Below are positions 18,080-27,655 of a stretch of 64,000 nt of DNA, piece by piece. Numbering within the stretch: position 1 is the first letter of the stretch; each line of letters opens with the position of its first letter. The notes beneath the pieces are model-generated. The model was given only the letters and a program-made list of their open reading frames with translations. It did not search any database and was not told the origin of the DNA. Position numbers and translations under genes: made by a program. The stretch is taken from NCBI GenBank assembly GCA_016744675.1, contig JADGDX010000014.1, positions 1 to 64,000 of the forward strand, given 5' to 3'. The stretch is from Desulfuromusa sp. GTDB lineage: Bacteria > Desulfobacterota > Desulfuromonadia > Desulfuromonadales > Geopsychrobacteraceae.

Positions 18080-19213
18080 TCAGATCCCAATCAGCTGACA
18101 GAGGATTGTGATGATGGCATCAGCAACGATGATGAGGACAATTGAGGTGACGACTGCGCTCGTTGCTGCAAATCCGACTGCCGATGCGCTGCGTCCACAC
18201 TGCAAGCCTCGAAAACATCCAGCAGTAGCAACTAAAACACCAAAAACTCCGGCTTTAAATATTCCAATGCCAAAATGTTTGAGTGGAACAAAACCTTGTA
18301 TTTGTTGAAAATATTGAAAAAATGATATATCGAGCATAGTCGCACTGACAATGGCACCACCAATGATTCCCATAAAATCAGCATAAATACAAAGGAGTGG
18401 CATTGTGAGGCAAAGAGCAAGAAGGCGAGGGAATACGAGAAATTCTATCGGAGAAATACCCATTGTTTTAAGGGCATCGATTTCCTCATTCACCTGCATC
18501 GTTCCTAATTGTGCAGCATAGGCTGCGCCAGTGCGTCCTGCCATAATGATGGCCGTCATCATTGCACCCATTTCACGTGCCATGCCCAAGCCAACAAGAT
18601 TAGCAATGAATATTTCAGCACCAAACATACGCAACTGAACGGCCCCGACAAAGGCAAGAATCATCCCGATGAGAACGCTGATTAGAGTTATGATTAAAAG
18701 AGCGGATGGTCCTGCCGCTTCAATTTGAAAGAAAAGATCTGAATAGCGAAAGCGCGCACGGCCACGAAGAAAATTGAGGAAACCAAAAAATAACTCACCA
18801 ACGAATGCCAGTAAGTCACTCCAGTTTCTGTGCATTTCAATAGTGACATTACCTATTTTTGCTAAAACTGGTTGGCCAAGAATAGCACGATGAGCACCTT
18901 TTCTTTCAGGAATTGCAAAAGCAAGTTGAAGTAACTTTTGTATTCCTTTGGGTAAGGTTTCAAGGATGACCGGTATATCATTTTCTTTACAGTTGGTGAG
19001 CAACTTGACAAGAAATGTCATAAGGCTGCTGTCCCATTTTTGCAGTTTATGACAGTCAAAATGAATTTTTTCGGGGGTGATCTTTAAGATTTGTTGCAGA
19101 ATTGAATCAAAATCGGGTGGATTTGTATTGAAAAGCCAATCACCGGAGAGTTCGAGACAGAGCCCTTCATCTGAAGTGTTGATCTGATACTTATCAGAGG
19201 TCTCGATCGTCAT
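18080..19213 (-). CDS. MlaE-family permease with N-terminal STAS domain
   Basis: A 377-residue fusion. Residues about 10-115 form a STAS-like domain (VILETLPKGIQKLLQLAFAI) comparable to MlaB, and residues about 130-377 are the MlaE permease with the conserved LVGLGMAREMGAMMTAIIMA segment and the ALKTMGISPIEFLVFPR motif. In E. coli MlaB and MlaE are separate; the fusion is common elsewhere. It is the first gene of the operon permease-ATPase-MCE-lipoprotein. Together they form an intermembrane lipid transporter; direction and lipid are unknown. Confidence 0.94.
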   Translation of the reverse strand: MTIETSDKYQINTSDEGLCLELSGDWLFNTNPPDFDSILQQILKITPEKIHFDCHKLQKWDSSLMTFLVKLLTNCKENDIPVILETLPKGIQKLLQLAFAIPERKGAHRAILGQPVLAKIGNVTIEMHRNWSDLLAFVGELFFGFLNFLRGRARFRYSDLFFQIEAAGPSALLIITLISVLIGMILAFVGAVQLRMFGAEIFIANLVGLGMAREMGAMMTAIIMAGRTGAAYAAQLGTMQVNEEIDALKTMGISPIEFLVFPRLLALCLTMPLLCIYADFMGIIGGAIVSATMLDISFFQYFQQIQGFVPLKHFGIGIFKAGVFGVLVATAGCFRGLQCGRSASAVGFAATSAVVTSIVLIIVADAIITILCQLIGI

Positions 19214-19333
19214 GGAAAATGATTATCCCTCTCCAGAGTCATACGTTTTGATTCGAATGATTGACAAAATAACATGAGAAAATGAAAAGGTCTAGTTATT
19301 ACAGAGAGATATATGCTTAATGCTAAGTCACAC

Positions 19334-20878
19334 TCATAAATCTATTGATAGTTCAGGTTCGAGAATTGTAACTTGATTTCGACCATTTTGTTTAGATTGA
19401 TAGAGTCCGCGATCAGCTGTTTCAATAAGGATACTTTTGCTTATTTTCGAGTTGCTGTTATCAAAGGTTGTTGCTCCCGCACTTACGGTAACATAGATAA
19501 GTTGTCCGTCAACCAACGTTGCAATTCCTTCGACACAACGCCTTAAGCGTGCTGCAAACACTTTGACACCAGCTGCGCTGGTTTCGGGTAGAATGACAGC
19601 GAACTCTTCGCCACCGTAACGAGCGACAATATCGCACGGACGGACAGCGGTGGTGACTGCCCGTGCAATGTTCATGAGGACCAGGTCTCCAGCAGGGTGA
19701 CCATGAGTATCGTTGACCTTTTTAAAGAAATCGATGTCAAAAAGAATCAATGAGACAGGAGACTGATACCTTGATGCACGTGTTAACTCGTTTGCGAGCG
19801 ATTCCTGAAAATAGCGGTGATTGTAAAGACCAGTCAGTCCATCTCGGTAGACAAGTTCTTTAAGTCGGGAGTTTGCATCCTGTAAATTAAGGGCAAGTTT
19901 TTCTGCTTTTTCTTTCGCTTCACCCATTTCAAGAATCATTTGTTCATTACTTAAATTGAGTTTTCCCAGTTCTTCATTGGCTTTTTGTAGCAATGTTGAA
20001 TATGGGAGTATTTCCCCTGGATCAAGATCAAAACTTTCTATCATTTTACGACAATTGATTGCGACATTGTCTAATAACTCAAGAGCTTGGTTTTCATCAA
20101 GTTTGTACCGGTTGCTTAAATTTTTTTGAATCGTTCGTGCTTTTTCCGCTGTTTGTGATTCAATATAGATTGCTGATAGCTGGTCGGCAAAATTGAGGAC
20201 CTCAGAGGTGTTCGCATATGGTTCTGGTACGTTTTCATCGTGATGATGACAGAGAATAGGAGCATAAATAGATTCAGGAAGTTGCCAGCTTAATAGCAGC
20301 GCATAGCTGACTTGTTGATGATCAAAACCATATTTCTCTTTTTCCATGCTGAGTAGTTGCAGAGGACATCTATGAGATTCTTTGATGATGGTGTTGTACT
20401 CAATCCCTTTCGTCATGCCAATAACAAGCATTCCGATATCTTGCAGTAAGGCGGAAACAAATATATCGTTATTATCAAGATGGACTGTCTTGGATAATAA
20501 CTCAGCAGAAACAGCTGTTGTAATAGCGCGCCGCCAGAATAAATCAAAATCAAAGTCACACCCGCTGCCACTATTTAATTCAGATGCAATCACGAAAGAG
20601 AGAGCGATATTTTTTATTACATTCGTTCCAAGAACTGACATAGCACGTTGGATATTGTTTATCTCTCCGTTATTGGAAAAAAGAGATGTGTTGGCAACGC
20701 TCAACATTTTAGCTGTCAATACCGGATCCGATGAAATGATATCACCAAGCTCAGATAATGCGCCGTCGTCCTTCTGAACAGCATTAAGTATCTGAACCGC
20801 AATAGCAGGTGGGGATGGCAGGTTAAGCTCTGTTTCAATAAGTTGCTGTATCTGTGCGTAGTTCTCATTTGTTTGCAT
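19334..20878 (-). CDS. HDOD-GGDEF protein, copy 2
   Basis: A 514-residue signalling protein. Residues about 15-270 hold an HDOD domain (LPSPPAIAVQILNAVQ, DPVLTAKMLSVANTS, and the VSALLQDIGMLV segment in place of active HD). A short coiled coil (about 300-340) leads to a GGDEF domain with GGEEF (about residue 422) and an intact I-site R-P-C-D five residues before it. It should be an active diguanylate cyclase with product inhibition. The input is unknown. It lies 16 bases after a close paralog, with which it shares most of its sequence, so it arose by tandem duplication. Confidence 0.93.
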   Translation of the reverse strand: MQTNENYAQIQQLIETELNLPSPPAIAVQILNAVQKDDGALSELGDIISSDPVLTAKMLSVANTSLFSNNGEINNIQRAMSVLGTNVIKNIALSFVIASELNSGSGCDFDFDLFWRRAITTAVSAELLSKTVHLDNNDIFVSALLQDIGMLVIGMTKGIEYNTIIKESHRCPLQLLSMEKEKYGFDHQQVSYALLLSWQLPESIYAPILCHHHDENVPEPYANTSEVLNFADQLSAIYIESQTAEKARTIQKNLSNRYKLDENQALELLDNVAINCRKMIESFDLDPGEILPYSTLLQKANEELGKLNLSNEQMILEMGEAKEKAEKLALNLQDANSRLKELVYRDGLTGLYNHRYFQESLANELTRASRYQSPVSLILFDIDFFKKVNDTHGHPAGDLVLMNIARAVTTAVRPCDIVARYGGEEFAVILPETSAAGVKVFAARLRRCVEGIATLVDGQLIYVTVSAGATTFDNSNSKISKSILIETADRGLYQSKQNGRNQVTILEPELSIDL

Positions 20879-20894
20879 GTGTCATCCAGTAATT

Positions 20895-22448
20895 TTAGGA
20901 GGCCATTGAATTGTCGGCTGCTAAGACAGTGACTTGATTTCGCCCATTTTCTTTAGACATGTATAGTCCCCGATCTGCCGTTTTAATAAGGCAGTCCTTT
21001 GTTACATCAGGTTTTTCAGGACTAAATGTTGTTCCCCCCAAACTAATAGTTACCATGATCTGTTGTTTGTCGATTTTTGTGATGATTCCTTCCACACTGC
21101 GTCTAAGGCGTGCAGCAAAAACTTTAACACCCGTTATGTCTGTCTCAGGTAATATGACAGCAAACTCTTCACCGCCATAGCGCGCTACGGTATCGCTAGG
21201 TCGAACTGATTTCTTAACCTCTTGAGCAATATTGACCAAGACTTGATCCCCCGCGGGATGGCCATAGTTGTCATTTACTTTTTTAAAGAAATCAATATCG
21301 AAAAGAATCAGCGATACAGACGAGTGGTATCTGGCTGCTCTTGAAATTTCATTGCTTAAGTTCTCTTGGAAATAGCGATGATTATAGAGTCCTGTAAGGG
21401 CATCAATATAAACGAGATCACTCAATCGCAAATTGACTCCTTTAAGTTCTTGTGCCAGCCTTTCAGACTTATCTTTTGATTGTTTCAACTCAATCACGAG
21501 TTGTTCGTAAGATAGATTCAGGCGGCCGAGTTCCTCGTTAGCTTCTTGAAGCATCTGAGAGTAGGGTTTCATCTCCCCAGCTTCAATCTCAAATGATTTT
21601 AGAAAGTCGATACTTTTCTCAGCAACATCATCAAGAAGGGAGCGGAAACTATTATGATCGAGTGAAAAAGCTTCTTCTAGATCCCCTTGTAAAATGCGAA
21701 CCTTTTCTGCAGCATCTTCTTCATTATATAAAGATGATATTTGCCCTGCAAAATTCAAAATTTGTGCTGTGTTGCGAATCTCTTCAGGTGCAGTTTCAGG
21801 ATTATGACGATAACCAATAGGTTGATAGATACACTCAGGTAGCCCCCAGTTGTTTAAAAGAACAGAGCCTACTTGTTGGTGATTGAATCCGTATTTCTCG
21901 TTTTCTAACTCAATAAGAGATGATTCTGAAAGGTGAGAGCTGTTAAACAATGAGCTATAGTCACTTTTTTTATGCATGAAAATGGCAAGAATTCCAATGT
22001 CCTGCAGTAAAGCGGTGACGAAAATATCTTTATTATTTTGCCCCAACTTTTTTGATAAAAGCTCTGCTGCAACAGCAGAAGTGACCGATCGGCGCCAATA
22101 ATTGTCAAAGTTAAAGCTAGACTGTTTGTCACCTCGCAGATCCGTAGCAATAACAAATGAGAGGGCAATATTTTTAATAACATTTGTTCCAAGGACTGAC
22201 AAAGCACGATCGATGCTGGTGATTTTATTGTTTAAAGAATAAAAATCTGAATTGGCAATTTGAAGCATTTTGCCGGTGAGAGCTGGATCAGCTGAAATTA
22301 TGTTGACAAGATCAAGTAGACCAGACTCTTCCTTTTGTACTGTGTTTAGAATCTGCACAGCAATCGCTGGAGGCGAGGGCAGGGCAATTTCTTTTTCTAT
22401 CATGAGTTGAATTTGGTCTGCACTCATTTTTTCTGTTCTTTCGGCCAT
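20895..22448 (-). CDS. HDOD-GGDEF protein, copy 1
   Basis: A 517-residue paralog of the next gene: HDOD domain (about 15-275), coiled coil, and GGDEF domain with GGEEF (about residue 425) and I-site R-P-S-D. The catalytic half is nearly identical in pattern to its neighbour (ALTGLYNHRYFQENL, FDIDFFKKVNDNYGHPAGD), whereas the HDOD half has drifted more, suggesting that the input rather than the output has diverged. It begins about 90 bases after the REC-GGDEF-EAL gene, so it could be read from the same message. Cytoplasmic, no membrane segments. Confidence 0.93.
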   Translation of the reverse strand: MAERTEKMSADQIQLMIEKEIALPSPPAIAVQILNTVQKEESGLLDLVNIISADPALTGKMLQIANSDFYSLNNKITSIDRALSVLGTNVIKNIALSFVIATDLRGDKQSSFNFDNYWRRSVTSAVAAELLSKKLGQNNKDIFVTALLQDIGILAIFMHKKSDYSSLFNSSHLSESSLIELENEKYGFNHQQVGSVLLNNWGLPECIYQPIGYRHNPETAPEEIRNTAQILNFAGQISSLYNEEDAAEKVRILQGDLEEAFSLDHNSFRSLLDDVAEKSIDFLKSFEIEAGEMKPYSQMLQEANEELGRLNLSYEQLVIELKQSKDKSERLAQELKGVNLRLSDLVYIDALTGLYNHRYFQENLSNEISRAARYHSSVSLILFDIDFFKKVNDNYGHPAGDQVLVNIAQEVKKSVRPSDTVARYGGEEFAVILPETDITGVKVFAARLRRSVEGIITKIDKQQIMVTISLGGTTFSPEKPDVTKDCLIKTADRGLYMSKENGRNQVTVLAADNSMAS

Positions 22449-22537
22449 AGAGATTATCTTGTTAGGATTAGGGTAAAATAATATGTGAATTGTAAGATTG
22501 TAAGCCTATTTATGTTGAATTGTCCTTTATAAGCACC

Positions 22538-24313
22538 TTAAGAATGAAGCAGTGAGGTGTTATCCTTAATCATTTTTGCAAAAGTTTCAGGTGGAACCGC
22601 CGGGCTGAACAGAAACCCTTGCCCATAGTCACAGCCCATTTTTTTTAGCAGATCAAACTGTTCTTGTTCTTCAATCCCTTCCGCAATAACTTTCATTTCC
22701 ATGCTGTGTGCCATAGCTATGATAGCTTTCACAATAGCGGCATCTTGTTGACTGGTCAAAATATCTACAATAAAAAACCGGTCAATTTTGACGATATCAA
22801 TTGGAAATGTTTTTAGATAAACCAGAGACGAATAACCGGTGCCGAAATCGTCAACCGAGATACTTAGCCCGAGATCTTTTATCTTTTGCAAAACTGCGAT
22901 TGTCTCTGAATTTTGTTGTGCAAGGACACTTTCGGTTAATTCAAGTTCTAAAAATTCTGCATTTAAGCTATGTGTTTGAAGAATTTCTGTAATTTTAGCA
23001 GGGATGTTCTGATCAACAAAATGTTTACTGGAAACGTTCATTGCGATTCTTGTCGGTAACAGGTTCTCTTGTTTCCAGTCCAATTGTTGTTGCCCTGTTT
23101 GACGGATGACCCAGTCAGTAAAAGGGATGATTAATCCAAGCTCTTCTATGGCCGGAATGAACTCTGCTGGTGAGACCATGCCGCGACTGGCATGATTCCA
23201 CCGTGTCAGAGCTTCTGCACCGATAATAGTTCCATCAGTCATGCTGACTTGAGGTTGATAGTACAGGATAAATTCTTCTCCAATAACTGCTTTATGCACA
23301 TCGTTTTCAAACTCGAGTCGCTCTTCTGCCTTGATGTTGAGAGATTTTTTGTAGAACTGAAAACTGTTTTTGCCTTTTTCTTTTGTGTGATACATCGCCA
23401 AGTCGGCATGTTGCATCAAAACTTCGGCAGTCGTTCCGTCTAGCGGGAAGATACTGATACCGATACTCGCAGAGATGAAAATTTCATGATTATTTATTTG
23501 AAATGATTCATTCAGTGCTTCATTAATCCGCTTCGCGACAAGACCGGCATCGTCAGGATCTTTGAGATGTGGCAGCATAATTGTGAATTCATCGCCTCCG
23601 AAACGAGAAATATATCTTTTAGAATAAGGCATTTTCTTCATGCGGCCAAACGGGTCAGTTTCCCGAATACTTGCACTGATTCGTTCTGCAACGTTTTTTA
23701 ACAGAATGTCGCCGGCTTGGTGTCCCAGAGTGTCATTGACGGTCTTAAAACGATCAAGATCCATAAATAAAACCGCCAATTGGGATTCTTGATCGGTCGC
23801 CTCTGCAAGGGTGATTTCTAAGGTGTCCATGAACATTGTACGGTTTGCTAATCCGGTTAACTGATCGAAAAACGCCAATTCTTGGATCTGTTTCTGCTTA
23901 TCAATAACATCATAAAATGCTTCGCTGGCTCGTAACATGTACTTAACCCGGTAATTCAGGACGGCCCAGTTAATCGGTTTAGTAATAAAATCTGTTGCTC
24001 CTGAATTAAAAGAGCGATGAATCGCATCAATGTCTTCCAATCCTGTGACCATAAGGATCGGTGTGTGTTCACCTCCAGAAAGTTTACGAATAGCCCGGCA
24101 GGTATCAAATCCATCCAGCTTGGGCATCATAACATCCAACAGGATAGCATCCGGCTGCAGCTGTTCAAACTCAGAAACCGCAATCAGCCCGTCTTCCGCT
24201 TCTGCAACTTGAAAACCGGATTTTTCCAAGCTGGCACGCATGAGAACTCTGGATGCTAGGTCATCATCGACCACGAAGATTAATGGTTTGTTTAAAACTG
24301 TTTTATCATTCAT
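22538..24313 (-). CDS. REC-GGDEF-EAL response regulator
   Basis: A 591-residue response regulator. The receiver domain (about 10-130) has the phospho-acceptor Asp in [12 protein letters not shown] and the Lys in ITKPINW. The GGDEF domain has an intact GGDEF but an 18-residue gap between the I-site-like R-E-T-D and GGDEF, where five is usual. The EAL domain keeps E-A-L, the Asn of [20 protein letters not shown], the Lys of KIDRF and the AEGIE Glu, so phosphodiesterase activity is expected. Its start overlaps the stop of the hybrid kinase gene by four bases (ATGA). That coupling makes it the likely output of the kinase. Confidence 0.95.
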   Translation of the reverse strand: MNDKTVLNKPLIFVVDDDLASRVLMRASLEKSGFQVAEAEDGLIAVSEFEQLQPDAILLDVMMPKLDGFDTCRAIRKLSGGEHTPILMVTGLEDIDAIHRSFNSGATDFITKPINWAVLNYRVKYMLRASEAFYDVIDKQKQIQELAFFDQLTGLANRTMFMDTLEITLAEATDQESQLAVLFMDLDRFKTVNDTLGHQAGDILLKNVAERISASIRETDPFGRMKKMPYSKRYISRFGGDEFTIMLPHLKDPDDAGLVAKRINEALNESFQINNHEIFISASIGISIFPLDGTTAEVLMQHADLAMYHTKEKGKNSFQFYKKSLNIKAEERLEFENDVHKAVIGEEFILYYQPQVSMTDGTIIGAEALTRWNHASRGMVSPAEFIPAIEELGLIIPFTDWVIRQTGQQQLDWKQENLLPTRIAMNVSSKHFVDQNIPAKITEILQTHSLNAEFLELELTESVLAQQNSETIAVLQKIKDLGLSISVDDFGTGYSSLVYLKTFPIDIVKIDRFFIVDILTSQQDAAIVKAIIAMAHSMEMKVIAEGIEEQEQFDLLKKMGCDYGQGFLFSPAVPPETFAKMIKDNTSLLHS

Positions 24314-27111
24314 GATTCAGTCATTTCAGCTTTCAGTAGTTTTTGTGTTTTCTGGAATTCATTCTCCACTTGTTCGAACAGTCCAGTTGTCTCCAATAGC
24401 ACATTTTTTCGGCTTCTTTCTTCCAGATCTTTGAACATCACTGATAACTTCAAAGCGCCCAGATTGGCACTGCTCGATTTCAGGGTGTGGGCAATGGAAT
24501 GGACAGTGTTGACATCATTAGCGCGTAGAGCTTGGTCAAGTTTTTTCAACTGATTTGGCATGCCTTCAAGGAACAATGTGATAATCCGGGTGAGGATATC
24601 TTCAGCCCCTTCGGTTTGCAGCGCACGGATATTATCCAAAACTTTCCGGTCAATACCGTCGAAGGCATCTGCTTCAGCAATGACTGTGGCTGCAGGGGAG
24701 AGGTTTAGTTTTGAAATGTTCTGCGGGGTCGATTGGAGATCGTCCGGGAGCCAGCGTTTCAAAGTCTCTGAGATCCGATCCTGCCCAAACGGTTTACTGA
24801 TGTAATCATCCATCCCTGCAGCAAGGCATCTTTCGCGGTCACCACTTAAGGCATTTGCCGTCAGAGCAATAATCGGAGTGTGTTGGTTCTTCTTATCCCT
24901 GCTTTCTTGCTGACGAATTTCACCTGTCGCTTCATAGCCATCCATGCGTGGCATTTGACAATCCATGAAAATGATATCGTAAGAACGGTTTTCTGTTGCT
25001 GAGACCGCTTCAATACCGTTAACTGCCAAGTCAACCTGACAGCCGAGCTTGCGCAAAACACCTTTTGCAACCTGTTGATTGACCAGATTATCTTCAGCGA
25101 GAAGAGCTTTGGCATTAAACGTTGTTGTTTCCTTTTCCAGGCTGTATTGCGTAATCAGTTCGTTATCATTCGATTGATTCCCTTTCATCAAGGCAACCAG
25201 ACTGTTATAGAGATCGATCTGCCGCACCGGTTTGGTCAGATAGATTTTGATGCCGGCATCTCTGGCCAGCTTGGCATCACCGCGAATTCCCACTGAGGTG
25301 AGCATGATCATCTTTGTGTCGTTGACGGACGGATCTTTCCTGATGAGTCGTGCGACTTCCAATCCATCCATCTTTGGCATGTGCATATCAAGAATGACCA
25401 TGTCAAACGGTTCCCCGGCAGCGACGGCCTTATGCAGTTTGGTCAAACCTTCGATCCCGTCCCCTGCACTTTGCTGTTTGACCCCCCATGTGATCATCTG
25501 TTGAGCCAATAGCTTCCGGTTTGTCGCGTTGTCGTCAATGATTAATCCACGTAACCCATGGAGTTTATGGGCTGGTGCTGTAGCAACAAGATGCGTTCCA
25601 GATGACTTTTTGAGAGTGAGTTCAAACCAGAACTCTGAGCCCTGCTCCGGTTGACTGGAGCAGCCGATAACTCCGCCCATCAACTCGACCAACTGTTTGG
25701 AAATCGCCAGTCCAAGACCGGTTCCTCCATATTTGCGGGTGGTCGACTCATCAGCCTGAGAAAACGGTTGGAATAACTTCAGCTGCTCACCTTTATTCAG
25801 CCCGATCCCGGTGTCGCTGACTGAGAAACGAACTTTGGTGGTTTCTTTGCTGTCCATGATATCTTGAATCTGAACCACAACTTCACCCTGTTCGGTAAAT
25901 TTGATTGCGTTGGAGAGCAGATTGGTTAAAACTTGTCGGATGCGGCTTGGATCGGCACTGACATCAGGATGCAGAGTGTTGGAAATATCGATGATCAATT
26001 CCAGGCCTTTGGCATGTGCTCTTTGCGCCAGCACTTGAGAGACATCTTCAATCAACGCCGGTAGATTGAAGTTGATCGCTTCCATTTCCAGCTTTCCTGC
26101 CTCAATCTTGGAGAAATCCAGAATGTCGTTGATGACCGTCAATAGTGATTCTCCAGAAAGCCGGATGGTTTCTATGGAACTGCGCTGCTCAGTTGAGAGT
26201 TTCGTCTCCAAAACCAATTCAGACATCCCGATAACGCCGTTCATCGGAGTGCGAATTTCATGACTCATGTTGGCTAAAAATTGTGACTTTGCTTTGCTGG
26301 CTTGTTTGGCTTGCTCAGCCAGAATAATTGCTTCATCCATAGATGCTTTCAGCTTGGCTGTGCGGTCACTGACTTGTTGTTCTAAATGCTCATCTCGTTC
26401 TTGAATTTGACTGAGCATGTTGTTGAAACCAGTTGCAAGAAGTCCAAGTTCATCATCGTTTGTTTCAATTGCTCGCAGGGTATAGTCGTTTTCTGCTGAA
26501 ACCTGTTGAATGATTTTGGCCAGTCTAACAACGGGGCGGGTAATGATGTTCTGGAACTGATTAGCCAGAAATATAGCAATAATTAATCCGCCGCAGACAA
26601 TGAGCAAAATATAGAGCCCGGATTGGGCTAGATAGTTGTAAAGGTTGCTCATGCTGGATTGCAGGTAAAGCAACCCGATTTTTTCACCGTCTAAAATAAT
26701 TGGATGGAGAAGATTAATATGGTTGCCATCAAAGAGATAGCCGCTTTTGATTAATTCGCTATTCTGTATGTTCACTTTTTGTTTTTGGGAATCTTTGGGT
26801 TCTTTGGCATAGAAGGCAATTTGTTGGCCGTCCGTCAAATAGAGTCCTGTTTCAATAATCGAACTTTTTAAAGCAAGCGCGCGAAGGTTTTTTCTTAGCG
26901 ATTCAGAATCCTGAAACACCAGTCCGGCGGCACTATTTTCACCGACAATCTTGGCAAGAGTCTGAAGTTCTTCCAGTGCGTTCTGCTTATACAAATACCA
27001 CTGGTTAACAAAGGCAACAGCAAAGGTCAGCAGTAGAATAGAGGAGCAGACCCCCAGAATAATGGCATTCAACTTGTGTTTGATGGGTAGTCTATTAAAA
27101 GTTCGACTCAT
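24310..27111 (-). CDS. Hybrid histidine kinase with CHASE8-like sensor
   Basis: A 933-residue membrane kinase. A periplasmic segment (about 38-160) between two membrane helices resembles CHASE8 ([17 protein letters not shown] followed by [13 protein letters not shown]). Then follow HAMP (about 185-240), HisKA with His284 in [10 protein letters not shown], HATPase with N, G1 and G2 boxes ([14 protein letters not shown]), a receiver ([10 protein letters not shown]), a second receiver ([11 protein letters not shown]) and a C-terminal HPt domain with His in [13 protein letters not shown]. The chain supports a full phosphorelay inside one protein. It overlaps YfiR upstream (ATGA) and the REC-GGDEF-EAL gene downstream (ATGA). 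Confidence 0.95.
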   Translation of the reverse strand: MSRTFNRLPIKHKLNAIILGVCSSILLLTFAVAFVNQWYLYKQNALEELQTLAKIVGENSAAGLVFQDSESLRKNLRALALKSSIIETGLYLTDGQQIAFYAKEPKDSQKQKVNIQNSELIKSGYLFDGNHINLLHPIILDGEKIGLLYLQSSMSNLYNYLAQSGLYILLIVCGGLIIAIFLANQFQNIITRPVVRLAKIIQQVSAENDYTLRAIETNDDELGLLATGFNNMLSQIQERDEHLEQQVSDRTAKLKASMDEAIILAEQAKQASKAKSQFLANMSHEIRTPMNGVIGMSELVLETKLSTEQRSSIETIRLSGESLLTVINDILDFSKIEAGKLEMEAINFNLPALIEDVSQVLAQRAHAKGLELIIDISNTLHPDVSADPSRIRQVLTNLLSNAIKFTEQGEVVVQIQDIMDSKETTKVRFSVSDTGIGLNKGEQLKLFQPFSQADESTTRKYGGTGLGLAISKQLVELMGGVIGCSSQPEQGSEFWFELTLKKSSGTHLVATAPAHKLHGLRGLIIDDNATNRKLLAQQMITWGVKQQSAGDGIEGLTKLHKAVAAGEPFDMVILDMHMPKMDGLEVARLIRKDPSVNDTKMIMLTSVGIRGDAKLARDAGIKIYLTKPVRQIDLYNSLVALMKGNQSNDNELITQYSLEKETTTFNAKALLAEDNLVNQQVAKGVLRKLGCQVDLAVNGIEAVSATENRSYDIIFMDCQMPRMDGYEATGEIRQQESRDKKNQHTPIIALTANALSGDRERCLAAGMDDYISKPFGQDRISETLKRWLPDDLQSTPQNISKLNLSPAATVIAEADAFDGIDRKVLDNIRALQTEGAEDILTRIITLFLEGMPNQLKKLDQALRANDVNTVHSIAHTLKSSSANLGALKLSVMFKDLEERSRKNVLLETTGLFEQVENEFQKTQKLLKAEMTES

Positions 27112-27650
27112 TTTTTCCCTTTCACAACTTTGGCTGCCAGTGAGAGGAGTTGGGCTTCAATCTGAATATTATTACTCTGAGCAATATCTAAATTGATGGA
27201 AAAGCGTAACCGGCCTCGTTTGGTGATAAACTGAATGGTTCCACCAAAATCAACATAATTATGAGTTTCTCCCACGGTAACAATGGGCCGAGTCGCCAGC
27301 TTGGGGAGGATTTGCTTGAGGTTGCTTTCATCTGAGCTGCTGATGTAGAGTAGCTGGCAGTTGCTTACTTCTTCAAGGCGATTGAAATACTTAACATCAA
27401 TGATTCTGCCCCGCAACTTTTTACCAACCAACGGTTTTAGCGTGCCATTAAAGCTGTTTTTACCGAGAACCCCGATAATTAAAGGAGCCTTGGCCCCACT
27501 AAAAGCACTATCGGGCCAGTGTATGAATTTGGCGAAGTTATAGAGATAGGCCGCCTTAACCCGGTATTCGGTTGACTGCTCTACCGCCTGAGCCTGCGGT
27601 GCAAGACACAGTATAAATGCTAAAGCAGCCAGTAGAAGAGATTGCTTCAT
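27108..27650 (-). CDS. YfiR-family periplasmic regulator
   Basis: A 180-residue secreted protein (signal peptide cut near QAQA) of the YfiR/DUF4154 family. Family markers include [36 protein letters not shown] and the C-terminal [17 protein letters not shown] segment. In Pseudomonas, YfiR holds the CHASE8-bearing cyclase YfiN inactive in the periplasm. Here the neighbour is a CHASE8-like kinase, so control of that kinase is the natural inference. The typical second Cys pair is not obvious in this copy. ATG 27650 is chosen; an in-frame TTG at 27668 lies inside the receptor gene. Confidence 0.9.
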   Translation of the reverse strand: MKQSLLLAALAFILCLAPQAQAVEQSTEYRVKAAYLYNFAKFIHWPDSAFSGAKAPLIIGVLGKNSFNGTLKPLVGKKLRGRIIDVKYFNRLEEVSNCQLLYISSSDESNLKQILPKLATRPIVTVGETHNYVDFGGTIQFITKRGRLRFSINLDIAQSNNIQIEAQLLSLAAKVVKGKK

Positions 27651-27655
27651 CGTAT

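Noticed and set aside
20382..20777. 131-codon plus-strand frame inside the HDOD-GGDEF gene
   Set aside because: Antisense to a conserved HDOD domain, with no independent evidence.
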